Origin: Methylohalomonas sp034521715
GTDB taxonomy: Bacteria; Pseudomonadota; Gammaproteobacteria; Methylohalomonadales; Methylohalomonadaceae
Direction: 5' to 3'
Assembly (NCBI GenBank): GCA_034521715.1
Contig: JAXHLY010000010.1
Location: forward strand, 1 to 64,000
Length of the DNA stretch: 64,000 bases
Below, piece by piece: positions 1-9,384 of the stretch. The position numbers were made by a program, and so were the translations under genes. Each line of letters begins with the position of its first letter. Positions within the stretch are counted from its first letter, which is position 1. Under the pieces are notes generated by a model. It did not search any database. It saw only the letters and a program-made list of their open reading frames with translations, and was not told the DNA's origin.

Positions 1-838
1 CCGACGACCATGAACCCGAGCTGATTGTTCAGGCTGTAGGCGAGCACCCGGCGCAGATCGTTCTCGATGACCGCGTAAAAGATCGGAAACGCGGTCATCA
101 ACGCGCCGATCGGAATCAGGATTTCGGTGCCGGCATAGCCGCGCGCCAATGCGTAGATGGCGAGCTTGGTGGTGAAGGCCGACAGCACGACGGTCCCCGA
201 AGGACTGGCGGCCGGATAGGCGTCCTGCAGCCAGTTGTGCAGGAACGGGAAAGCCGCCTTGATGCCGAATCCGAAAATATCAGCCAGCCGCCGGCGGTTT
301 CCAGGCCCAGCAGGTCGAACGCCAGCGAGCCGGTGGCACGGTAATGGGCGATCGCACCGGTCATCAGCAGCAGGCCGGAAATCACCTGGACCACCAGGTA
401 GCGGCGGGCCACGGCAAACGTGCCGGGCCCATTCGCCAGGATGATGAGCACCGACGACAGCGCGGTGAGTTCCCAGTAGACGAGCAGGGTCAGCAGGTCA
501 CCGGCCAGCGCGGCGGCAACCGCGGCGCCGGCGTAGACCAGCGATGCCGGCGGTTCCATGCGGCTGTCGACCTGGAGCTGGTACAGCCCGGCCAGAAACG
601 AGGCCAGCAGAAAGATCAGCGCGAACACCCACGACAGACCGTCCAGTCGCATCGGCACCAGGTCGAAGCCAAATACGCTCGCGTTCACGACCGTCGGAAC
701 ATCGAACTGCAGCAGCCAGGCGGCGGCCAGCACGGGGGCGCCGAGCATCACGATGCCGCGCAGCCGCGTCGGGATGAACGGCAATACAAGGCCCGCCACG
801 ATCAGGACCCAGGCCGGATTCTGGATCAGCGCCATCAT
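1..838 (-). CDS. MrpD/NuoN-like proton-conducting antiporter subunit, partial and frameshifted
   Basis: Membrane subunit of the proton-conducting transporter family (shared by Mrp antiporters and complex I NuoL/M/N), expected to move H+ or Na+ across the inner membrane. From the ATG at 838 the first ~180 residues form successive hydrophobic helices with the typical stretch around VYWELTALSSVLI. The frame then breaks near 285-300. The family-typical sequence (KAAFPFLHNWLQDAYPAASP, then RRVLAYSLNNQLGFM) continues in another frame to the window edge, so the gene is cut by the edge and frameshifted. It overlaps the stop of the upstream small gene by 4 bp and is the most distal visible gene of the operon. 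Confidence 0.8.
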
Positions 839-1143
839 TCAGGCTTGTCCTTCTGGTCTGACGCCTTGTCCCCGGCATCCGGTTCGCGCGCGGTGTAGTA
901 ATCCTCGCGCCGGATCAGGATCAGGCGCAGACCCTTGGCGGCCAGCACCAGGCCGACGCAGGCGATGAAGCCGTACCAGGCATAAAACGCGAACCATCCG
1001 GCAAACCCCAGCGTTTCGTGGCGCTCGACGACGAACTCGAGCAGCACGCTGATGCCGCAAAGCGCGTAAAGGGTGTGCACGATCCTGTCGACGTTGCCGG
1101 GCCGGTCGAGCCAGTGTTTAGAGTCGTGAGAAGGCGTGTTCAT
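835..1143 (-). CDS. small membrane protein of the Mrp-type operon
   Basis: A 102-residue protein. A short polar N-terminus is followed by two hydrophobic segments (about residues 24-42 and 48-72) and a charged C-terminal tail ending KASDQKDKPE. It overlaps the gene before and the gene after by 4 bp each, so it is translationally coupled inside the antiporter operon. I do not recognise a named family. Its position between two proton-conducting subunits suggests a small accessory subunit, which is inference from context. Confidence 0.7.
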   Translation of the reverse strand: MNTPSHDSKHWLDRPGNVDRIVHTLYALCGISVLLEFVVERHETLGFAGWFAFYAWYGFIACVGLVLAAKGLRLILIRREDYYTAREPDAGDKASDQKDKPE

Positions 1144-2614
1144 TGGAATCCTCCCGATAGTTCCGATACTGGCAACAGCATTTCGACCAGCGTGAATATC
1201 GGCTCCGGCCGGAAGAACAGCACCACGCAGCAGGTCGCGGTGATCAGCATGGCCGCCACCATGGGCCAGGGTGCTTCCTGGATTCGTTCAGGCGCGGATT
1301 CATCGCGCGAGGGCAGGAAGAAGGCGCGCGCCGGGATCACCAGCAGATAGGCGATATTGAGCACGGAACTGACCAGCAGCGCGCCGACCAGTACCCACTG
1401 GCCGGCGTCGATGCTGCCCGAAAGCAGGTACCACTTGGCCCACATGCCGCCGAACAGCGGCAGGCCGATGATGCTCAGCGTGGCGATGGTGAAGGCGCCA
1501 AAAGTCAGCGGCATCGCGCGGCCCAGACCGTCGAGCTGGCTGATCTTCTTCTTGTCATGCGCGGTCTGGATCGCGCCGGCGCCGAAGAACAGCGTGATCT
1601 TGGCGAACGCGTGCATCACGATCTGCAGCGTGGCACCTGCGATCGCCAGCGGCGTGGCCACCAGCGCGCCCAGCACGACGTAGCTCAACTGAGCGATCGT
1701 CGAATAAGCCAGCCGGGCCTTGAGGTCGTCCAGCGTCAGCGCAATCAGCGAGGCAGCGATGATGGTGAACGCGGCCACCCAGGCCACCCAGATGCCGCTG
1801 CCGGTACTGACCAGGAAATCGGTGCCGAACACGAACACCGCGACCTTGACCACACAGAACACGCCGGCCTTGACCACGGCCACCGCGTGCAGCAGTGCGC
1901 TGACCGGGGCCGGCGCGACCATGGCCGAAGGCAGCCAGCGATGCACCGGCATCAGGGCCGCCTTGCCGATGCCGAACATGAACAGCGCGACCAGCAGCGG
2001 CACCCAGGTCGGGTCGACGTTGCCTTCGATGATGCCGCCGGGGCGAAAATCCAGCGTTCCGGCCGCGTGCCAGGTCCAGATGATGGCGACCAGAAACAGG
2101 CCGATGGAGGTCGCCAGCAGGTAGCCGAGATAGACCCGGGCACCGCGCCGGGCGTTCTCCGTGCCGCTGTGGGCCACCAGCGGATAGGTCGACAGGCTCA
2201 GCACCTCGTAGAAGATGAACATGGTCAGCAGGTTGGCCGAGAACGCAACCCCGGCCGCGGCGCCGAGCGCAATCGAGTAGCTGGCGAAGAAGCGTCCCAG
2301 GTGGCGGTAGCCGCCGGCCTTCATGTAGCTTTGCGCGTACAGCGTGGCCGCCAGCCACAGCGACGAGGCCACCAGCGCGAAGATCATGCCCAGTGGCTCG
2401 ACGGCAAACGCGATGTCCAGCCCGGGCAGAATTTCGAGCAGTTGCTGTTCCCGGCCCGCGCCGTCGAGCACCGGGCCGAGCTGACCGAGCACGGCCAGGA
2501 GAAAGAGATTGCAGTGATCCAGCCGATGCAGTCGCGCAGCCGGTCGCGCTGCCCAGCCAGCGCGATCAGTACGGCGCCGATAAACGGAATCAGGATGACG
2601 CCGAACGGGCTCAT
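1140..2614 (-). CDS. MrpD/NuoN-like proton-conducting subunit, frameshifted
   Basis: Second of three large proton-conducting subunits in this operon. The start is the ATG at 2614 (MSPFGVILIPFIGAVLIAL), which overlaps the upstream gene's stop. After about 38 codons the frame breaks near 2500 and continues as LLAVLGQLGPVLDGAG to the stop at 1140, giving about 490 residues, normal for MrpD/NuoN. Landmarks are the YEVLSLSTYPLVAHSG region, a helix-breaking KAALMPVHRWLPSAMVAP segment with the lysine and histidine expected in the proton path, and RLAYSTIAQLSYVVLG. A single-base loss best explains the break. Confidence 0.85.
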
Positions 2615-4086
2615 GGCGCGCCCCCGATCAGCGCCCGTGCCGCCGCTTCAGCGCCGCCGACGTTCAGCCGGGTGTCGAGGCCGAAGTAGAAATTCAGCGC
2701 CACCAGTACCCAAAGCGGTACCAGCAGCGACAGCGGCGCCTCGTCGGGCAGTGTCGCGCCTTCCGGCGGTTCGCGGAACCAGGCGGCCTCGACCACGCGC
2801 CAGATGTAGTAGATGGCCAGCAGCGAAGTGGCCATGATGACAGCGATCAGCCAGGGCTGGCCGGCATCGAGTGCGGCAATGACCAGATACCACTTGCTGG
2901 TAAAGCCGGCGGTCAGCGGCACGCCGATCAGGCTGAGGCCTGCCAGCGCGAAGGCCGTGAACGTCAACGGCATGTAGCGCCCCATGCCGGCGATTTCCGT
3001 AAGGCGCACGCTGCCGATCTGGTAGTAAATGGTGCCCATCGCAGCGAACAGGGCTGCCTTCATCAGCGCATGATTGAACAGGTGCAGGATGCCGGCCGCG
3101 ACCCCGGCCGCGGTGACCAGCGAGATGCCTAGCACCATGTAGCCGACCTGGGCGACCGAGGAATAGGCCAGCATGCGCTTGAGATTGCCCTCGAACATCG
3201 CCACCCACGAGCCGGCGACCATGCCGGCGATTGCCAGCGCCATCAGCACCGCGGCAAGCGGAATCGCCGTAAAGCTGAATTCGGGCGAGAACACCGTGAA
3301 GATGAAGCGCAGCATCACGTACAGCGCCACCTTGGTCGCGGTCGCCGCCAGGAAAGCGGTGATGAAGTTGGGCGCGAATGCGTAGGCGCTGGGCAGCCAC
3401 AGGTGCAGCGGAAACAGCGCCAGCTTCAAGCCCAGGCCCACGACTATAAAGGCCAGGGCTGCGTGCACCGCATTGCTGTCGCTGACCTGCGGCAGTCGCT
3501 CGGCCAGGTCGGCCATGTTCAGCGTGCCGGTCATCGCGTAGAGAAAGCCGATGCCGATGAGGAAGAACGTCGCGCCGATCGTGCCCATGATCAGATAGCG
3601 GAATGCCGCTTTCAGCGCGCGCCGATCACTACCGTGGGCGATCAGGGCATAGGTCGACAGCGACGAGATTTCGAGAAATACGAACACGTTGAACGCGTCG
3701 CCGGTCAGCGTGATGCCCATCAGGCCGGAAAGTGCCAGCAGAAACAGGGCGTAGAACGGACCCTGGCGCTCTGGTATTTCATGGTTGACGCTGGTGCGCG
3801 CCCACGGCAGCAGCAATAGCGCAATGCCCGAAATCAGCAGCGCGAGCAGTGCGTTGACCGCGTCGACCCGGTACTCGATGCCGAACGGCGGTGGCCAGTC
3901 GCCGAAGTGATACGACAATGATGTTGACCAGGCCGCCGAGAGCAGCCATGCCGAAATCGCCGCCGAGACCGCGACGCTCAGGAAGGCGACCAGCCACGGC
4001 AAGGTGCGGCCCGGAAGCAGCGCGCACAATGGCGCGACGATCAGCGGTGCAAGAACGCTGAACGGCAGGAAGTCGATGATGTTCAT
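2611..4086 (-). CDS. mrpD: MrpD-like Na+/H+ antiporter subunit
   Basis: Intact 491-residue polytopic membrane protein of the proton-conducting transporter family. Family landmarks are VFVFLEISSLSTYALIAHGS, KLALFPLHLWLPSAYAFAP (central Lys and His of the half-channel) and KRMLAYSSVAQVGYMVLG. It directly follows the MrpC-like gene with a 4-bp overlap, the usual C-D order in Mrp operons, so of the three D-type copies this is the best candidate for the true MrpD. It acts in the inner membrane as part of a hetero-oligomeric monovalent cation/proton antiporter. Confidence 0.88.
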   Translation of the reverse strand: MNIIDFLPFSVLAPLIVAPLCALLPGRTLPWLVAFLSVAVSAAISAWLLSAAWSTSLSYHFGDWPPPFGIEYRVDAVNALLALLISGIALLLLPWARTSVNHEIPERQGPFYALFLLALSGLMGITLTGDAFNVFVFLEISSLSTYALIAHGSDRRALKAAFRYLIMGTIGATFFLIGIGFLYAMTGTLNMADLAERLPQVSDSNAVHAALAFIVVGLGLKLALFPLHLWLPSAYAFAPNFITAFLAATATKVALYVMLRFIFTVFSPEFSFTAIPLAAVLMALAIAGMVAGSWVAMFEGNLKRMLAYSSVAQVGYMVLGISLVTAAGVAAGILHLFNHALMKAALFAAMGTIYYQIGSVRLTEIAGMGRYMPLTFTAFALAGLSLIGVPLTAGFTSKWYLVIAALDAGQPWLIAVIMATSLLAIYYIWRVVEAAWFREPPEGATLPDEAPLSLLVPLWVLVALNFYFGLDTRLNVGGAEAAARALIGGAP

Positions 4087-4448
4087 TCAGCCGGATCGTC
4101 CTGATCATAAGGGCCGCCGAGTTCGTCGTCGTCAAGCGATCCATAGGCTTCCCGAATCCGGACCGCCAGCGCCAGTGCCACGGCCGTGGTGGCCACCCCG
4201 ACCACGATCGCGGTCAGAATCAGGACATGCGGCAGGGGATTGGAATACAGTTCCACGCCTTCGCGCCAGACCGGCGTCGACGCGCCGGAGATCTTGCCCA
4301 GGGAAACGAACAGGATGAACACCGAGGTCTGGAAGATGTTCAAGCCGATGACTTTCTTGACCAGGTTGCCGCGCGCAATGACGGCGTACAGACCGATCAT
4401 CATCAGAACGACGACAATGTAGTAGTTGTAATGGCCCAGCAGCTCCAT
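4083..4448 (-). CDS. mrpC: MrpC/NuoK-like antiporter subunit
   Basis: A 121-residue protein with three hydrophobic helices, the size and layout of MrpC/MnhC and NuoK. The start segment includes the conserved run GLYAVIARGNLVKKVIGLNI, and the third helix (LPHVLILTAIVVGVATTAVA) is typical of the family. The C-terminus is acidic. It overlaps mrpB by 1 bp and mrpD by 4 bp, giving the order B-C-D seen in Mrp operons. Confidence 0.9.
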   Translation of the reverse strand: MELLGHYNYYIVVVLMMIGLYAVIARGNLVKKVIGLNIFQTSVFILFVSLGKISGASTPVWREGVELYSNPLPHVLILTAIVVGVATTAVALALAVRIREAYGSLDDDELGGPYDQDDPAE

Positions 4449-4900
4449 CAGTCATGTTCCTCCGGATGCCAGGCCTGACCCAGTTCGCCTCGGCGACGGA
4501 CGAACATCGTGAAGATCAGCATCACCACGCAGGCCACGGTAATGCCCACCCCGAGTTCGACTAGGATGATCCCGGCCTGCTGCGCGGCCTTTGGATTTTC
4601 CAGCAGCGGATCGAAATCGAGAAAGCGCCCGCCCAGCAGCACGCCGAGCAGGCCAATGAAGCCATACAGCAACGCACCGGCGGCCGAAAGCACGAACATC
4701 GCCCGCTCGGGAATGACGGCCAGGCCGGATTCCAGGCCGTAGATCAGCACAAACAGGATCCAGGCGGCCGCAAACAGAACGCCGGCCTGGAAACCGCCGC
4801 CGGGCGAGTAGTCGCCGTGGAACTGCACGTAAAGCGCGAACAGCATGATCAGGGGGATCAGGAAGCGCGCGATGATGCGCAGGATGCCGTTTTCCCTCAT
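4448..4900 (-). CDS. mrpB: MrpB/MnhB-like antiporter subunit
   Basis: A 150-residue membrane protein with about four helices. The MnhB family signature is seen near the N-terminus (FHGDYSPGGGFQAGVLFAAA). It forms part of the cation/proton antiporter complex in the inner membrane. It overlaps the gene before by 4 bp and the mrpC start by 1 bp, so it is tightly coupled in the operon. Confidence 0.9.
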   Translation of the reverse strand: MRENGILRIIARFLIPLIMLFALYVQFHGDYSPGGGFQAGVLFAAAWILFVLIYGLESGLAVIPERAMFVLSAAGALLYGFIGLLGVLLGGRFLDFDPLLENPKAAQQAGIILVELGVGITVACVVMLIFTMFVRRRGELGQAWHPEEHD

Positions 4901-5460
4901 TCCGAATCCTCCGGCTTGTTCGACTTTCTGGCGGTCGGGCGCACAGAAAGCAGCGAGAAAACGCCCAGCCCGGCGGTGAAGATCACGATGACCTCGCCGA
5001 AGGTGTCTATGGACCGGTAGCTGGCCAGCACCGCGGCCACCATGTTGGGCACGCCCAGGTCCTTGTAGGCATGTTCGATGTAATATGGCGCGACATGGGT
5101 GTGGACCGGATTGCCCGGCTGGCCGAAGGCCGGCAGGTCGGATACGGCCCAGAGCAGGCAGGCGCCGGTGACCACAACCACGCTGATGGCCGGCCAGTTG
5201 ATGCCCGGGTGGCGTTTTTCATGACGGGGTGCCAGCGTCAGAACTGCCAGGATCAAAATGGTGGAGATGCCCGCGCCTACCGCGGCTTCGGTCAGCGCCA
5301 CGTCGCCGGCATCGAGCACCGTGAACAGCGCGGCCGAGAGCAGCGAGTAGATTGCGAACAGCATCGCTGCCGAAAACAGGTCGCGCACCTGCACGACGGC
5401 AATCGCCACGACCACCAGGAACGTCAGCAGCGCGATGTCGATCAGGACTTCGATGAGGTC
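4897..5460 (-). CDS. DUF4040-type antiporter subunit (MrpA C-terminal-like)
   Basis: About 188 residues starting around DLIEVLIDIALL. The first part, with VQVRDLFSAAMLFAIYSLLS and DVALTEAAVGAGISTILILA, matches the DUF4040 module that forms the C-terminal part of classical MrpA. The second part (YRSIDTFGEVIVIFTAGLG) resembles the MrpB-like tail. No ATG lies in frame at the expected start just inside the end of mrpG, so the start may be a rare codon or be hidden by an indel. The coordinate 5460 marks the first conserved residue. A free-standing DUF4040 subunit replaces full-length MrpA here. Confidence 0.75.
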   Translation of the reverse strand, partial: DLIEVLIDIALLTFLVVVAIAVVQVRDLFSAAMLFAIYSLLSAALFTVLDAGDVALTEAAVGAGISTILILAVLTLAPRHEKRHPGINWPAISVVVVTGACLLWAVSDLPAFGQPGNPVHTHVAPYYIEHAYKDLGVPNMVAAVLASYRSIDTFGEVIVIFTAGLGVFSLLSVRPTARKSNKPEDSE

Positions 5461-5807
5461 TCTCCCGGTGAATCGAGTGGGGCTACTCGCATGGGTTCGC
5501 CTTCCATGGTCTCCGGATCGTCGCCGGCGGCCAGCCCGGCACGCGCCAGGGCATGGCTGGCGGTCGGGGCGGTGAAGACCATGAAGACCAGGATCAGCAT
5601 CAGCTTGATGCTTACCAGCGCCAGTCCGGCCTGGATCACCAGCCCGACGATGATCAGAAACGCGCACAACGTGTCGGTGATGCCGGCCGCATGCAGCCGG
5701 GTGTAAAAGTCCGGGAATCGCAGCAGGCCGATGCCGCCGAGAATGCCGAACACGCCGCCGGAGATCAGGAAGATGCCGGAAATGACGTCGAGCACGGTCT
5801 CAGCCAT
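5442..5807 (-). CDS. mrpG: MrpG/MnhG-like antiporter subunit
   Basis: About 121 residues from the ATG at 5807 (MAETVLDVISGIFLISGGVF). Upstream in-frame codons lie inside mrpF and are unlikely to be used. Three hydrophobic helices with the family motif GLLRFPDFYTRLHAAGITDT identify MrpG/PhaG. The acidic C-terminus overlaps the following DUF4040 gene. The start overlaps the end of mrpF by 8 bp, which implies translational coupling. Confidence 0.88.
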   Translation of the reverse strand: MAETVLDVISGIFLISGGVFGILGGIGLLRFPDFYTRLHAAGITDTLCAFLIIVGLVIQAGLALVSIKLMLILVFMVFTAPTASHALARAGLAAGDDPETMEGEPMRVAPLDSPGETSSKS

Positions 5808-6093
5808 CGGTGATGTCCCCCTCGCCCGAGGCTGCCAGGTCTCGCATTCTCGAAAGCTTGAGCACGGCGACAATCGCGATGAAGTTGATCAGTGCGTAGA
5901 CCAGCGCCACGTCGATCAGGTCGTCGTTGCCGCTGATGGCGGTGATCAGGGCGACGATCAGCACGGTCTTGGTGCCGAAGACGTTGACGGCCACGATCCG
6001 GTCGAACACCGATGGACCTTTGAGCGCGCGAACAAGCGCCAGCGCCATGGTGGCGAAGATCGCCAGGGCGGTCAGCACCAGAACGGTGTTCAT
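5800..6093 (-). CDS. mrpF: MrpF/MnhF-like antiporter subunit
   Basis: A 97-residue protein with three helices. The MrpF signature is GPSVFDRIVAVNVFGTKTV followed by DVALVYALINFIAIVAVLK. It overlaps mrpE by 4 bp and mrpG by 8 bp. MrpF is required for assembly and activity of Mrp antiporter complexes in other bacteria (family knowledge). Confidence 0.9.
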   Translation of the reverse strand: MNTVLVLTALAIFATMALALVRALKGPSVFDRIVAVNVFGTKTVLIVALITAISGNDDLIDVALVYALINFIAIVAVLKLSRMRDLAASGEGDITDG

Positions 6094-6566
6094 TTGTGCT
6101 GCTCCAGCCAGGCGATCTTGCGCTCCATGTCGCCCGATTCCAGGCTAGTTGCAGAACTTTCCAGCAGCGCGTGGGCCTCGAGGAAATCATCTTCCAGCAG
6201 CAGCGTGACCGTGCCCGGGGTGAGCGTGACCGAGTTTGCGAAGGTCACCTTTCCGACGGCCGAGCCGAGTTTAATGGGGACTTTCACGACCCTCGGGCGT
6301 ACGCGCTCATGTGGCGACAGTGCGGCAAGCGCAACCGCGACGTTCGACTTGACGATTTCCCACAACAGCCATATCCAGTAAACCGGCAGGCGCCATGAAT
6401 AGAGGACCGGATTGTGCTCCACGCCCACTACATCCATCCGCCGGGACATCCAGACCACGAACGCGATGGAGCCGGCGCCCAGCACGAAAAGCAGCGGTTT
6501 GTATACCCCGGAAATGGCGAGCCACAAGACTGCTAGCGAAATTGCAAGTGAGACCGAGTAGCGCAT
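6090..6566 (-). CDS. mrpE: MrpE/MnhE-like antiporter subunit
   Basis: About 158 residues from the ATG at 6566 (MRYSVSLAISLAVLWLAISG). The longer in-frame start at 6629 would add a hydrophilic stretch without homology. MrpE features are two N-terminal helices, the segment WLLWEIVKSNVAVA, and the motif FANSVTLTPGTVTL that marks the family. It is the first gene of the minus-strand operon E-F-G-(DUF4040)-B-C-D-D-small-D. Its promoter should lie in 6567-6703, shared with the divergent BLUF gene. Confidence 0.88.
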   Translation of the reverse strand: MRYSVSLAISLAVLWLAISGVYKPLLFVLGAGSIAFVVWMSRRMDVVGVEHNPVLYSWRLPVYWIWLLWEIVKSNVAVALAALSPHERVRPRVVKVPIKLGSAVGKVTFANSVTLTPGTVTLLLEDDFLEAHALLESSATSLESGDMERKIAWLEQHK

Positions 6567-6703
6567 TTTTTGAATACTACCAAAAGGGGGTTTGGCTGGG
6601 GTGGAAACCCGCTTTTGGCCTCCGGTCACGGCGCTTCGAACGCTGTTGACGAAACCGCGACTGTTCTCGTCTAATCTCGCGTTTCAAATGCATACGAGTC
6701 ACC

Positions 6704-7231
6704 ATGGATTCTCCCACCGACCTGATCTGCCTGTCGTATTGTTCGACCGCCTCTTTCGACCCCGCGCCGAGGGGCTACGGCGTGGATCCGCAAGTCAATC
6801 GCATCCTGGTGTTCTCGCGGCGAAACAACCAGCGGCGCCAGATCGGCGGCGTGCTGCATTTCGGCGAAGGCTGTTTTTTCCAGTATCTGGAAGGGCCGGC
6901 CGACACCGTCGACGGGCTGTACGCTCGAATCTGCAGGGATGAGCGGCATTACGACGTGCAGCGTCTCACCCGTCGGCCGATCCGTTCCAGGCGCTTCGAG
7001 GACTGGTCGATGAAATTCGTCGCCATCGAGCACGTTGTGGGCGAAGTGCTTGCCCGACACGGCATGGCGGAATTCGACCCCTATCAATTCACGCCTGCGC
7101 TCATCGACGATCTGGTCGTGTCCTGCATCCAGGCCGACGACGATGCGCCCGGGGCGCGGTCCGATGCTTTCGAGAATGGCATTCGGACTGATCGCATCGG
7201 TTTTCTGGGCCGGCTGTTCGGTCGCCGATGA
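6704..7231 (+). CDS. BLUF-domain blue-light sensor protein
   Basis: A 175-residue protein whose first ~100 residues form a BLUF (FAD-binding blue-light) domain. Visible landmarks are the photoactive tyrosine in ICLSYCSTAS (Tyr12), the asparagine-rich flavin-contacting segment RRNNQRRQIGGVLHF, the glutamine of FFQYLEG (Gln60), and the RHYDVQ...RRFEDWSMKF stretch. There is no catalytic output domain. The C-terminal ~70 residues are unrecognised, so it is a short stand-alone BLUF protein that may signal through protein contacts. It is transcribed away from the antiporter operon. Confidence 0.85.
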   Translation: MDSPTDLICLSYCSTASFDPAPRGYGVDPQVNRILVFSRRNNQRRQIGGVLHFGEGCFFQYLEGPADTVDGLYARICRDERHYDVQRLTRRPIRSRRFEDWSMKFVAIEHVVGEVLARHGMAEFDPYQFTPALIDDLVVSCIQADDDAPGARSDAFENGIRTDRIGFLGRLFGRR

Positions 7232-7241
7232 CCCCGTTGGT

Positions 7242-7814
7242 TCAGCCGACGATTGAAACGCCGATCCACTTCGCATGCAGCCAGAACACAAATGCCAGAT
7301 AAATCCCCAGGCCGCCGACGATCGCGATTACGTCATTGAACGCGCCCTCGGGGGCACGTGGGTTGCTCGTCGCCGGCCGCCGCTTCATCGAGATGCGGTC
7401 GACTACAGCCCAGGCGAGGAAGCCGCCAAACAGCAGCACAGCGGCCAGCGTGCCGTTGACCAGCAGATGTGACAGCGCCCAGGCCTTGACCGCGACCAGC
7501 ATTGGATGGCCGAGCGTCTGACTGATTCGGCCCGGCAGATAGGCGGCCAGCAGGGCTGGAAATGCCGGCAGCATCAGCAGCATGGCGATATGTCGCGTCC
7601 ACTCCGGCGGTACATACAGCACTGTGGGGTCCAGCCTGGCCTGGCCGTAACCCTGCACGATGAGCACCAGGCCAATGATCGCGATGATGGAATATAGCCC
7701 CTTGAACGGCCATTTGCCGATGTTGGCGGCCATCGTGTCACGCGCGGGCAGGGCGACGATGGAAAGCGAATGGATGCCGAGAAAAAGCACAAGTCCGAGA
7801 ATCAGTAGCGTCAT
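7242..7814 (-). CDS. NnrU-family membrane protein
   Basis: A 190-residue polytopic membrane protein, with about five to six helices. It shows NnrU family features: the LFLGIHSLSIVALPARD N-terminus, the central WTRHIAMLLMLPAF and the HPMLVAVKAWALSHLL motif. NnrU is linked to nitric-oxide/nitrite metabolism in some denitrifiers, and related proteins to other membrane redox roles; nothing nearby pins down the function here. It is convergent with the BLUF gene (10-bp gap). Confidence 0.85.
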   Translation of the reverse strand: MTLLILGLVLFLGIHSLSIVALPARDTMAANIGKWPFKGLYSIIAIIGLVLIVQGYGQARLDPTVLYVPPEWTRHIAMLLMLPAFPALLAAYLPGRISQTLGHPMLVAVKAWALSHLLVNGTLAAVLLFGGFLAWAVVDRISMKRRPATSNPRAPEGAFNDVIAIVGGLGIYLAFVFWLHAKWIGVSIVG

Positions 7815-7833
7815 GTTGAATACCTCAGAATTT

Positions 7834-7865
7834 CGAGTAGCTCACAAGTCGAGTAGCTCACAAGT
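7834..7865. repeat. 16-bp direct duplication at the end of the cardiolipin synthase gene
   Basis: Two head-to-tail copies of cgagtagctcacaagt at 7834-7849 and 7850-7865. The second copy contains the stop codon and last codons of the cls gene on the minus strand, and the first copy repeats them just downstream. This is probably a small slippage duplication. Confidence 0.85.
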
Positions 7866-9299
7866 AGGGCGAAAAGAGCCAGCATAACGAATCGCGCAGC
7901 CGGGCCGGCAGGCTGCGACCATCCACTTCCTCCAGTGTAACGCGCCGGCCGCCGGCCGCTGCGCGTCGAACGATGCTGCCCATTGCCAGTGCGAACTCGG
8001 CGCCGAAGACTTCTACCTGAAGCTCGAAGTTCAGTCTCAGCGAGCGCGAATCCCAGTTCGAAGAGCCGATCAGGACGTACTTGTCGTCGATGACGAACAG
8101 CTTGGTGTGGACAAACGGCGGCGGCTGATAATGCACCTCGATGTCCTGGTACAGCAATTCCCACAACATGTTGCGCATGGCCCAGTGGACGTAGGGCAGG
8201 TTGTTCTTTTCCGGCAGCACCAGCGTGACCTTGACGCCGCGGAGGCTGGCGGCCTGCAGGGCGGCGACCAGCTCGCGCGGCGGCAGGAAATAGGGCGTCA
8301 TGATGAGAATGGAGTGACGCGCCTCGGCGATCGTCGCGCCAAGCAGCCGGGTGATCTGGTCCAGGTCGTCGTCCGGGCCGTCGGAAAGCGCACGGCAAGG
8401 TAACCGGCCCTGCGGGCATGCCGCGATGGGTAACGGCGCCTCTCGCCGGCCGGTGACGAATTCCCAGGTTCGCACAAATTGCGTTTCGAGCTGCAGCGCC
8501 CGGGGCCGGCGAGCCTGAAATGCATGTCGGCCACGGCCTTGCGGTTCGGCTGGGTGCCGAGCACATGGCGCTGGCCGATATTCAGACCGCCGGTAAACGC
8601 GGTGTGGCCGTCGACGACCAGGATCTTGTGGTGATTGCGCAGGTTGAGCGAAAGGCGTGGCGGCAACAGCCGCGGCGGCAGGAACAGCGCGCTGCGAACG
8701 CCGGCGCGGCGGAGCAGCTTGTGCGCCCGGGGTCTGCTGTAGAACTGCCCGATCCCGTCGATGATCACGCGCACATCGACGCCGCGCCGATGTGCGGCAC
8801 TCAGTGCTGCGATGAACGCCTTGCCGACGACATCGGCGTCGAATATATAGGTAGACAGAAAAACCGAGCGCCGTGCGCTGTCGATCGCCTCGAGCATGGC
8901 CGGATAGGCCTGATCGCCGTCGTGCAGGGGGATTACCGCGTTGCCTGTGGCCAGTTCATGAACACTCAGTCGGGCGCCGATTTGCTCGATCTGGCGCAGC
9001 GATTCCTCGAGCCCGGGCGGGGCGTGCCGTTCAGCCCCGCGGGTGCGCCCGCGCTCGAAGCCGACGCGCAGCCCCGGCAGTTCCAGCCTTCTGGCCCGAC
9101 GCTGGATGCGATTGATGCCGAGCAGCGTGTAAAGCACCGGGCCGGCGATCGGCAGCAGCAGGCACAGCGCGATCCAGCCGAAGGCGGCACGCGAGTCTCG
9201 CTTGAACATCAGCGCGTGCAAGGCGGCAATCGGCGAGATGACCACGTGAAAGAGTGCGGCGATCAGGCTGGCGTCCAGTAGCGTCTGCAGCTCCGGCAT
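7858..9299 (-). CDS. cls: cardiolipin synthase, phospholipase D family, frameshifted
   Basis: Bacterial cardiolipin synthase, which condenses two phosphatidylglycerols at the inner membrane. The start chosen is the ATG at 9299 (MPELQTLLDASLIA), because upstream codons run into a simple repeat. Two N-terminal helices precede two phospholipase D HKD motifs, HHKILVVDGHTAFTGG and HTKLFVIDDKYVLIGSSN. The frame breaks near 8480-8490 between the two catalytic halves. Both halves are well conserved, so a sequencing indel is likely. The restored length is about 480 residues, normal for the family. Confidence 0.85.
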
Positions 9300-9350
9300 G
9301 CGCGGCGGCGGGCTCGGTGGAAACTTCCCGGCATGATAGCGCCGGCGGCA

Positions 9351-9384
9351 GTCGGAGGTCGGAGGTCGGAGGTCGGAGGTCGGA
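9351..9384. repeat. heptamer tandem repeat (gtcggag)
   Basis: Nearly five tandem copies of gtcggag lie upstream of cls. They are unlike the GTGAATN heptamers of the right part of the window in sequence, and they sit at a gene start rather than after a stop codon. Confidence 0.85.

Noticed and set aside
1557..2837. 426-codon open frame opposite the Mrp D-type genes
   Set aside because: The translation is Arg/Gln/His-rich with no hydrophobic pattern or motif. The minus strand encodes clear transporter subunits over the same bases.
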